Source of the DNA: Crocodylus rhombifer
Taxonomy: Eukaryota > Chordata > Crocodylia > Crocodylidae
Assembly: GCA_038503035.1 (NCBI GenBank)
Contig: JAVSML010001077.1
Location: 310,001-374,000, forward strand
DNA: 64,000 nucleotides
Reading direction: 5' to 3'
Each line of letters begins with the position of its first letter. Positions within the stretch are counted from its first letter, which is position 1. The notes under the pieces were generated by a model. It was not told the origin of the DNA. It saw only the letters and a program-made list of their open reading frames with translations, and ran no database searches. Shown here piece by piece: positions 38,485 through 48,434 of the stretch. The position numbers and the translations under genes are program-made.

Positions 38485-39450
38485 TAGGGGTGCACCAACA
38501 GAGATTTTGGGGGCTGATACCGATAGCTGATTTTTAAGGAGGCATATCAGACAATACCGATCCGATGTACAGCTGCATACAGCTGATAGGTGTGTTGTGG
38601 TGAAAGGGGGTGGGGTGGGGGGGCAGATCCACACTCCCCGTGGTGAGGGAGGGAGTAGGGCTGGAGATGGGGCAGGGCAGAGCCACGGCTCATCTGAGGG
38701 TGCGGGGGGCAGCTCCTGCTGCTTCTCCTGCCACTTGTCTCAAAGGGCACGGGGGTGGGGGGGGCGTGTGCCCCCAGATCTGTGTGGGGTTGGCAGGGCA
38801 GGTTGTAGCCGCGGGCTGGGGCTGGGGGGGCTGCGCTGCACTTGGGGTGAGTGGCAGCAGTGCTGGGAGGGGGATTAAGGGGTGGGAACTGCAGCCACCC
38901 CAAATTTTGTCATAGCCCCCTGTGGCCCCCTCCCAACGCCGATGTCACCTGAGAGCAGTGCAGTGCGGGCCTCAGCCTCAGTCTGCAGCCCCTCTGCCCC
39001 CCCTGCACAGATCCAGGAGAACACGCCCCCCCACCCCATGCCCTCCTGGACAAGCTGCACACAGCAGTGGGAGCTGCACCCCCCATGCTCCCCGGATGGG
39101 CCACGGCTCTGTCCTGTGCCTGACCTGCCCTGGTTGGGCAGTGCCTACCCCAGCCCCAGCCCCGCTCCCTCCCCTACTGCGGGGAGCATTGATCTGCCTC
39201 CCCCCATGCCCCTCCCCTCCCCTCCCCTCCCCACCCCTTCCATCACAATGGACTTGCCAGCTGCACGCAGCTCTCCCAGCTGCCAGGCTGTGCTCCTCGC
39301 CGCCTATGTGCTGCGCTGTGCTGCGGCTGCACGCACACGTGGGCATTTATTGGCCAAATTATCAGCCACCTCAGACCAATTTCCGATGTACTTAATTTTC
39401 TTTATATCTGTGCTGATCTGATATTGGACCATTGTATTGGTGCACCTCTA
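38485..39450. mobile_element. 966-bp non-autonomous hAT-type element with GC-rich interior
   Basis: Ends TAGGGGTGCACCAACA and (reverse complement) TAGAGGTGCACCAATA are inverted repeats. Subterminal motifs 'gctgataccgatagctga' and 'ataccgatccgatgtac' on the left and 'tccgatgtac', 'gctgatctgatattgg' on the right are typical of this hAT group. The interior (about 38600-39340) is strikingly G+C-rich with C/G runs, unlike the A+T-rich ends. Flanking 8-bp sites are too diverged to prove a duplication. ORFs inside are composition artefacts. Confidence 0.75.
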
Positions 39451-39758
39451 GTAATGAATTACATCTGTGTCAGGATCAAGACTGAGGAAAAACTGTTAAG
39501 ATGACTCAAATGGTCTTTTTCTAAACCCACTGCTGTCACTCCCCACGTCCTGTGTTCTAGAAAAATTCCTTGTCCACCAATTTTCAAGAGATGCACTCGT
39601 AGGGATAGCAGATGTAAACACTGATATAAAACCAGAGGATGATTTTAGGGTGGGTCACTAGAGCAGTTTGTTTTTACCCAGGAAAAGCAATGTGACAGTA
39701 TGAGGACAACCCACTTCTCTTTCCAGGGCTCCTCAATTCCAGTGCTAGATTTGCTGTC

Positions 39759-40045
39759 ACAGAATCATAGAAAACGAGGGTGTGACGGGAGCTCAGGAGG
39801 TCACATCTAGTCCAATCCCCTGTTCAAAGCAGGACCATCCCCAACTAGATCATCCCAGGCAAGGCTGTGTCTAGCTGTGTCTTAAAAACCTCCAGGGATG
39901 GAGAATCCACCACCGCTCTGGATGACCTGGTCCAGTGCTTCACTATCCTCCCCATGAGTGAGTTTTTTCTAACCTAATCTTCTCTGGCTGCAACTCATTG
40001 CTCCTTGTTCTGTTATCTGCCACCACTGAGAACAGTCCAGCTCTG
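39759..40045 (-). repeat. CR1 LINE 3' end, minus strand
   Basis: On the plus strand it begins 'cacagaatcatag' (reverse of the CR1 terminal repeat), then 'ggaggtcacatctagtccaa', 'cccctgttcaaagcaggacc', 'ggatggagaatccaccaccg' and 'cctaatcttctctggctgca'. It is a clear, relatively young copy. Confidence 0.85.
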
Positions 40046-40091
40046 TCACCATTTAATAAAACAGATATATTGTCAAAACAGCTACTGAATT

Positions 40092-40115
40092 ACACACACA
40101 CACACACACACACAC
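40092..40115. repeat. (CA)n microsatellite
   Basis: About twelve ACs, 45 bp past the CR1 fragment. Confidence 0.9.
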
Positions 40116-40327
40116 TCTCCCTCTCTGTTGTAACAGGTAAACCATATCATGAAAATGGTTTTAGTTTTTTCAAGGTCAAATACAGCAAGTTAGATAAAAG
40201 AAGTACTGTATAAAAATAAAATGTTAAAAAGAACACAAGGCTTCCTCTGTAAGGTGCTCTGAGGCCTGCAGAAGGAAAAGGTCTAGTTAAAAAAATTAGA
40301 TTCATTTTACCATCTTGAATTTTCCCT

Positions 40328-40430
40328 GAGCCCAAGGAAGGGCATGTGTGCCCGAAAGCTTGCAGAAAAAGATTTTTTTTTTTTTGGCGATTTCTTAGTT
40401 GGTCCAAGAAAAGGTATCATCTCTGAACCA
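40328..40430 (+). repeat. Penelope-like 3' tail with intact hairpin
   Basis: It has GGGCA-TGTG-TGCCC (40340-40353), a perfect 5-bp stem, followed directly by GAAA (40354-40357) and GCTTGC. The tail then degenerates after a T13 run to 'ttagttggtccaagaaaagg' and 'tatcatctctgaacc'. It keeps the hairpin best of all copies. Confidence 0.65.
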
Positions 40431-43400
40431 AGAGTTTTGCATTAGTTAAAAACTGAGTATTATTAAAAGAAGTCAAATGGCCCTCTCTGTGACCTGATGC
40501 AATGTGCAGTAGCTTTACCCTAAAGTTTTCAGGACACTATAGGTCAGTTCTCTTGAAAGTAAACAGCTCCTTTCAACAACTCTAGCAGGGTCAGATGAAC
40601 CTTTCATGGCTGAGGTCTGAAGGGCAGTCTAGTAGCTGACACAGGTTGGGCAAGGACTTCAGGAACATCTCTGGAGCTAATTTTGGACTCTCGTGTTGAT
40701 GGAGACATAAATAGAAATGGTGTTGTGGTCACATGCATAAGGATCTGTTACACATTCTTTGCATCACAGCAGCGGGCAAGCGACTCACAGCAACCCAGGG
40801 AACTTCAGTTAAGCAGATTTGTACAAGTTTTCTTTCAAAGCAGTAGGTGTGATCAATGTGTGTAAACACTGTGCTTTATCCTCTATTGATTCCCCTTGGC
40901 TCTGTTTGTCAGTGAACAGACACGGAAATACAGGTAGGGCTTCCTCCTTGCTGATTACCTGTTACAAGAGCAGAAGGCAGGATAGAGATGCCCCTTCCTA
41001 AATACCCTAAAAAAAGTCAAATAATTTGTTCTCTGGGAAGTGAGCACTCTCCAGCTATGGCTCAGAAAATGAAGGGCATGCTGGAAGAGGTGGCTGGGAA
41101 TGTCTAATCTGGTGGAGAAAAAAGTAAAAGCTGAATTGAGGTCAAAGGGGAAATTTCCCTCCCAGAAAAGACTGCAGATATGGCCGGTGGTTTTGTGTGC
41201 TTTGGGAAGTCCCACTGGAAAGCCAGTGAGGACCAGAAGCCCTGAAGGCTGAGACTCCTCGGATCCAAGCATCCGCACATGATTAACAGAGATGATTAAA
41301 AGGGACATTTTTGTGGCAGCTGGGCATTTTTTTCCTTAAATAATTTGCCTTTTTATGGAAACGCTGACAATTTCCTCACCTGTTGAACATATATCTGCCA
41401 CTGATAAAGTGGCATGAGAAAACAAGCCACGTGATTAGTACAACTTCCCTTCGTTGGCTAGATGCTGTTCCTCTTGCTGCACCTAAAAGTCTCTGGTTGC
41501 TGCCTTTGCAGCAGCTACACATTTGAGTCTTTCCCATGATACTTCCTACAATCATTTATTGGCTGATATACCAAAGCTCTTTATTTTCCACGCTGCAAAT
41601 CCCATTTTTCATTTTAAGCCTCAGGGCCCTTACTTCACAAGGGCTTTCAGTGAGCAACATCCCTTGATAACAGCGTGCCTTGGCATTTATTATTCTCTGA
41701 CACATTTGAAATCGAGACCTTCAATCGCAAAGCAAAGACCGGAGAAGACAAGTGACACATTATGTTAGCACAGGGGTTTTTCCCATCTGGAGTTCAGGCT
41801 CAACCCTCCATGTCTGAGCAGCAAGAAACTTCCAAGGGTTCAAAATCTGGTTTCAAGTTTTACAGCTTGTCTACATGCCTACTGACAAGTCAGTTAAATA
41901 AGGCGATCTCAGTTGTGTCCTTGGGGAACACCAGTCAACATAGGACACCAGAACATTTCTGAAATAGGGTAAAATTTGGCACTATTGCTAAGATGGCATG
42001 GAGCAATTGTAGGGTTTCAAGGTAACATTGAAATGTGCCGTCGTAGGAGATAAGAGAGCAGGGTGTCCGCTTGTAACAGTTCCTGACTCTGGTAGGTTTG
42101 GCTTTGGCAATTTTCCCTCTTTTTATTTTTCAGAGGCACTGGTATTTTGAAATACCAATCCCAAGAGCATCCCCTCAGCAGATCAAGTCAGTAAGGCTCG
42201 GAGGGTTTTGCGTGCAGGTACTATTTTCCCTTTCCCAGTGATAATAGGAGATTGATCAATCCAATGCACTTTTCCTTTCTCTTGATTCCACGACTGTCCC
42301 AGCCAGTAGCCTCCACTGTGAAACTTTGTCAAATGTTTTCTGAAGATCGCTGTGCAACAGTCAATAGTGACTTTGCTAGTTCTGGGAGTGATCTCTGAAA
42401 AGATCCCATATTACCGAGGCATGACCTCCTGTCCAGCATATTCATTACTTCAGGGCCATGCTATTCAATGTATGCCAAGCACTACATTTTCAATGCAATT
42501 GGCTGCCTTAGGCTTGCTGAAAAGCAGCCTCCATTCGCAATGGCAACCGCACACATTCCAAAATGTTAACTGTGCCCATCGTCTTGCCCTGAGGTACAAG
42601 GAGGTTTTAAGTTTCAGGTCCTTGCACTCCACACCCCCGTCTCCTGGTTCTGCAACCCCCTAGCAAGTTCCAATCTGTTTACTTCTCAATCAGTTGCTTG
42701 CCCCAGCATTTCCCTTGTTAACATGGTGACCACATTCACTTTTGGGCACCTGTCCTCTCCTAGAATGAAAGCATTGCGTTGTATTGATATAAAAATGCAA
42801 GGCCAGACAGTGGCTCTGAAATTACTAACAGTTCACATGTGCACACATGTCCCTAGCTGCTGACAGAGACCCGTTTACTCTTCCACTACCACAAAGGTTA
42901 CTGCTATTGTTAAATTAGTTCTAGGATTAAAGCAACATTTTGTGGGGGATCCAAAAAAGCCATGATTGACAGCTGGAAAACTACAATGACAACAGATATT
43001 TGTGTCCAAAAACTGTTATTTTTTAAAAGCTATATTAGTTGTTTTAGGTGTTACACCTACTTTCTTTACCCATTTTCCTGGCATGTTTTTTTGGTCTCCT
43101 TTCTACTATTTAAGTTTTACAATAATACTGCCAGCTGCGAGTGAGCATAAATATTTAGACAACCGCACACACTATGATGGGTACATAAGGAAGAAGTAGA
43201 AGCAGCTCAGAAATGCAGAGATGTTTGAATGCAAATTTGATTCATACTTTGTTGAAAAGTTGTTCCCAAGACTCAGAAGAAAGGGATCCAGACCAGGTGA
43301 GATACGGCTATCTTTCAAGTGTCTGCAGTAAGTAAGTGCACAGGAGCAGGGGGAAGGAATTCCAGCTGATACTCATTCTGCCGCTGTTTGCCCAGGGACT

Positions 43401-46400
43401 TTGGATATGACAAAACCTTTTTGGGCCTCAGTTTCCAGATCCTGGAATGAAATGTAATAAGTGCTTCAAAGTTCTGTTAAAACAAACGACTTCCTTATTA
43501 TGATTGGGCATTAGTCATAACGAGTGTTGTCTTGAATCAGTTTGGAGTAATTTTTACACATGGGCGGCTATTTTGATACATCTCCTGGTAAGCCGAGGAG
43601 CTTCCAGCTTCTGCTGTGAAAAGAGTGACTATTAAAAGTTAATATGAAGCAGCATGTGTTGATGGTTTGATAAGCAGCTCCATGTTATAGTGGGTAGGTC
43701 AATCCACTTCCCCATAACAGCACGGCAGGTCAAATGTGAAAAAAATTCATAAGTGAAAAAGAGTTCAGCAATTTCAGCCTGAACCAGGTCAATATAAGCA
43801 GTTCTGAACCACTGGCACTACTACTACAGATCAAATGTTACTGAGGCTGAAGTTCAGATGGATTGAATCAGCAAAATTCAAAGCAAGCACAGACAGTTTT
43901 TGGGGACAGGATGCAAAGGTCCAGCTGACATCTCACCAGTTTCGCAAGGCCCAAGATTCATGTGAACATTTTGCAACTATGAAAACCATTCATGATTTCT
44001 AAGTACTCACAAGTTTTCTCAGTTTGGGATTTGCTGTCATGCATATATCAATAGGAAACCTAAGTTCTGTAGAGTGGCTGACTGTTCCCATATAAACAGT
44101 GTCTAATATACTAAATGAAAAATCCAAACCTATAACAAAAAGATTTATAAAGCCAGCATCTTATTTTTTCATTCTTCAGTAACAAGTCATTCAGGAAGAA
44201 ATTGTAACATTTAGAACTGCATCTCTTCAAAGTTCAGATCAGAATTTTATTTTGCTATTCCTGACATTTAAATTTAAAGCATGTGATGGGAAAACAGAAC
44301 AGTAACAAAAAAATACTACATTAACTGTTTAGGAACATTTTCATCTGTAACGATTCTTCTGCAGAAATACAGAAACTGAAAGTCCATTATATAAATTATG
44401 TTTTTACACATGTACAGCACTCACAATTGCAGAACAGAAAATGTTCAATTCCACACCAAGATACTAGGGCAAAAAGTGGTTTATCTAAGTGCAAATATGT
44501 TAGCAAGGAGTTATGTCTTTCCACTGTGAGCCAGTGGCTTTTGCTGTTTCTTACTATTTATGCTAAATCTGAGCAGGAGTCAGTTTGTGGAAAAATGGGA
44601 ATTTGGATGGCAGCATCCAATTCTTTTAAGGTATAGTAAGAAGAGAACAGAGTATTTCCTGCTACAAGCATATTTGCAAATTGACTTTGCTTAAAACTTG
44701 ACAAGCACCTTTCATTTTGCTGAGCTGGCTCAGGACATAAATAAGTTGATGTAAAATCTCTTATGTTAATCTCTGATTATTAAAATACAATATGGCATAT
44801 ATCTCAGTAAAATTCACATACGTGCAGGTATCATATTCCAATGGATGCCATATATCATCTTTGGCACATCACGGAGAATACCTGAATAGCACTGGAGAAT
44901 GTACTTTAGGGATTGTTCCAGTGCCGGCAGGAGGGTGCAAAAGATGGACTTAACAGAATTCCAGAAGTGGGAGAAGTGAAAGACTTAGTCTTCATGCTAA
45001 ACATCATTCAGCGGACCAGGAAAGGGGTGCAATTATGCCTCACATCTTGGGAAGATACAGTACACCCCAAACCCAAAGGTTATACTCTAGCCAAGAAAAA
45101 TACATCTTATACAGTTCACAAATGAAAATATATTAAGGAATTGCAACATACAGGCCACATCCTCAGCAGCAGTCACTGAAACACATGGAGTTTGTGTTCA
45201 CGTACCTTAATAAACTATTGTGATATAAAAATAGATTGGAGACGCTTCATAAACACAGTATGGTCATTGATTAGTTTTGTTTTTCTTCTCACATTCTACC
45301 TTACTAGGATGTTAAAATTGAAGGCCGAAGAACTGGACGCTCATGAGTGTCTCTCTAGGTACCATATCCAAACAGGACGGTGGTGACCACGGTCTTTGAC
45401 AGATCTCTTCTCTTTGAGGCATACAGAATTCCTGAGTACAAGACTGAAAACTTTCACAGAAGCTGGGACTAGTCACTGGAAATCTTACCCCTAAAAGTAA
45501 CAGTGACCATAAGCTAGCTTTATTAGGAACTAGCAACTTCCAGAAATCATTTAAAAATGTAGTTCATTGACTTATCTTCCTCCCGGTAATTTCTTCACAC
45601 ACACAAACCAGATTCACATTCAATCAAAAACAAATAAGCCCTTGTTAATTAACACAGACTTCTCTCCTATAGGCTAGAAGAAAGCCTATTTCTAAAATGT
45701 AAATGTCTGAGTGGTGCCTGGATAGTGCAATGATAGGGACCATGCAATATCTCCAGGAGGACAGATAAAAGATCTGAATTCCTTCCATATCTTTATCACA
45801 ACCACATTTAAAGCTAGCATCTTACAGCATGAAACATGAAATCTGCATATCCTCAAAACGCTAAGCATTACTCTTAATGTGTATGTTTATAGCATTACCA
45901 CCTCCATTTTGACATTGCGTACTACTGTCCTCTTTTCTTTGCTGCCAAGGTCATTCACTTTGGCTTGAAACAGAAGCTGAAGGGCACACAAACTGTTTCA
46001 ATACCCACCTAATGGATCAGCCAGCAGAGGTGACCTGCAAGCATGTCCTACTATGATGTGAGGGAAACAGATCCTCTCTAGTTCCAGCTGCACTTCCATT
46101 AGCATAGACATCCCAAGACTCCCATTTCAGCAGTGTGCCATGACTGCAAGAATTATCTTTAATATTTACACTATCTGTTGATTTAGCTGTTCTTAGCCTA
46201 AGAGCTGTCATCGGAAAAGTCTGAAAAAGGCATGTCTTCAAATTATAACCATGGTAGATAGATAGCAAAGACTTTCATAATGTCCCCACACTAATACGAG
46301 ACCATTTCTTAGCTAAAGGCTTGGTTTATGTAACCCCAACTCACTGTTTTGCAGTAGATTATTAGCTTAAATTTATATTATGTGGCCATAATGACAGCCA

Positions 46401-47793
46401 AACATTGGTGACTTCCATCAGCTATCTGCTACGTTCACTTGTTACTGAGACCTCACCATGTACAAACTAAGGATCTTCATAATAGCAAATGTTCAGTTAC
46501 AGATGTTATTTGCAAAGTTTTAAGTTACTGTCATTATTTAGATGCAAATTCCGGGCCATGGAGACTTGATTACCAATGCTTGATCTTTCACTCTCAGAAC
46601 GGGACAAATAGTAGGTCCCATCTACATACTCCAGACCTTTGAGCCCTATATCCAAAAGGAAGACCAAACAGAACAAGAAAAGAAGAAAGAGGCATTCCGG
46701 ATACAGCAACCACCAAGGTTCTACCGTGAATCACAGCTTTTAGATACATTTTGGACAAGACCTATTAATCATTAGTACAGCAATCCAATTTTTGCAAATA
46801 AGCTTTAAACACTAAGAACTGTGCATCTGTCCTCTCACGGGCAAAAACCTCCAGTGACCAACACCACCACAAAGATGACTGGCTCCAAGTCTGAAGTCTA
46901 CACTTCAGCCCTTTTCCCACCTACCTAAAATAATATCCCCACCATCCTAAAGCATACAGAAAACCAAACCATAATTCCCAAGTGAGTATCAACAAAGAGC
47001 AACAAATTGATATGCAAGTGCTCCAACACTTCCATCTTAGAAAAGATTCTCCTTCCTTCCTAGTGCATGCAGAAGAAAGGGAGAAGAACTGTTATACAGG
47101 TCTGTTCACAAATATTAGTGATATCAAAACTTTACCCAAGGAATAAACCAACATAGCTTCCAAGACATACCAAACTGTTTGCCTACATGGCAACACTGTA
47201 CAAGATAACACACATCATCACAATGAAGGCTAATGCTGAACATGAAAATTAAAATCAAGGCTAAACTGTCACCCAGCTGGGTGTGGGGATGACAGAAGTT
47301 TCCAAAAAAACCACCAGCAAAAACCGTTTTAGTAACTGATCATCATTCAGAAGCAACTACTCTAGCAAACCCAAAGCCTATTTAACTTAGAACAGAAGAT
47401 TTCATGCAGTATTGTCTTCTGTTTCTTCAGAGAAACTTTAAATTCTTGTGCCAATTAAAGGTTCATTTAATTCAGAAAACTCAAGAAAACAGGAGCACTT
47501 TTGCAATTAGCACAAGAACTGTATTGGCACTAGTTGATTAATTTGTGTCTTTAATTACAGATTAGTGGTTAAGGGAAACAGAATTAGATTCTTCCTCTAT
47601 TGATGGAAAATTCTAACATAAATGCAATTAAGTAGTGTGAAAACTTATGATTATCTAATGTACACTCAAGCTACCTTGAGGCCTTCTAAGCTTTAGAAAG
47701 GTAATTCATATATTCAGAACTTCAGACGGCCTCACTGGTTAAGACACATTAAAATGAAACATATCGCATTAAAGATGCCAGAATTGATTTAGA
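40431..47793. other. Intergenic or distal SAR1B 3' UTR, A+T-rich and repeat-poor
   Basis: From about 43.5 kb the sequence becomes A+T-rich and almost free of recognisable transposons up to the SAR1B stop. Several minus-strand AATAAA (44246-44251, near 41.68 and 41.57 kb) could end longer SAR1B transcripts. No coding exon is supported. Confidence 0.5.
43380..43475 (+). repeat. MIR-type SINE, degenerate
   Basis: 'cctttttgggcctcagtttc', 'cagatcctggaatgaaatg' and a weak upstream body match MIR. Confidence 0.5.
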
Positions 47794-47799
47794 TTTATT
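47794..47799 (-). terminator. Poly(A) signal AATAAA, second candidate for SAR1B
   Basis: A second minus-strand AATAAA 77 nt past the first, followed by U/GU-rich sequence (gatatgtttcattttaatg). Either signal could be used. Further AATAAA copies occur at 44246-44251 and about 41.6 kb. Confidence 0.45.
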
Positions 47800-47849
47800 G
47801 CATGACGTTGCATAAGAAAGTATATTATTGAAAACTGTAAGGCATCATG

Positions 47850-48317
47850 CAATTATCAATAAGCTAATTATTTATTGTTCCTTGAGAGGTGGTTATATAT
47901 TCTAAGTTCTATAAAACCAGTTTCAAAAAAGTACATAAAAAAAATTAACATGATAAGCATTAAATATTTTCCACATCTGTAGATTTTAGCTGTTAAAAAG
48001 TGCATTCAAACATACTATACTGGAAAGTCACTTTCAAAAAATGGTACTTGAAGACAACTGTCATGTTATAAGCTGCAAACGAACATTGTTTTATGGGATT
48101 AGAAAGCCAACATGTAATATTTAAATTTACAAACTTGTTTGAAATCAGTTTTTAATACACACACTTACAATTTAGCAGTTGATATAATAATCTAAAAACA
48201 TATGCTTTTATAACCAAACATAGTCTAGTGAGTTTAAGTTATGTACACTGAGTGATCAAATAAGGAACAGACTTAATATTCAGACTTGGGACAGAATGTA
48301 CAAATGGGAGTTTGGCA
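47850..48317 (-). other. SAR1B: SAR1B proximal 3' UTR (inferred)
   Basis: A+T-rich sequence follows the stop codon without a recognisable repeat. A canonical AATAAA on the minus strand at 47876-47871 would end a short 3' UTR near 47850. The cleavage position is inferred. A longer UTR reaching into 43.5-47.8 kb cannot be excluded. Confidence 0.6.
47871..47876 (-). terminator. Poly(A) signal AATAAA, proximal candidate for SAR1B
   Basis: Minus-strand AATAAA about 440 nt downstream of the SAR1B stop, followed by U-rich sequence. It is the first canonical signal I see after the stop. Confidence 0.5.
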
Positions 48318-48434
48318 TTAATCAATGTACTGTGCCATCCAGCGGAATCCTTCTCCATAGCCTTGTCTCTTTAGCACGCTGCACATAAAGACTTCTAGAG
48401 GTCTAGTGTTCAATTCTTTCAATGGTACATTGCC
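48318..48434 (-). CDS. SAR1B: SAR1B last coding exon with stop codon (residues 161-198)
   Basis: This is 117 nt, 38 codons plus TAA (48320-48318). It encodes [20 protein letters not shown] and [18 protein letters not shown]. Cys178-Ser179 belong to the last nucleotide-binding loop. Acceptor catttccag. The exon continues into the 3' UTR. Confidence 0.97.
   Translation of the reverse strand, partial: GNVPLKELNTRPLEVFMCSVLKRQGYGEGFRWMAQYID

Noticed and set aside
38882..39421. 179-codon proline-rich frame
   Set aside because: Lies in the GC-rich interior and right end of a hAT-type element; its C-terminus is translated terminal-repeat sequence.
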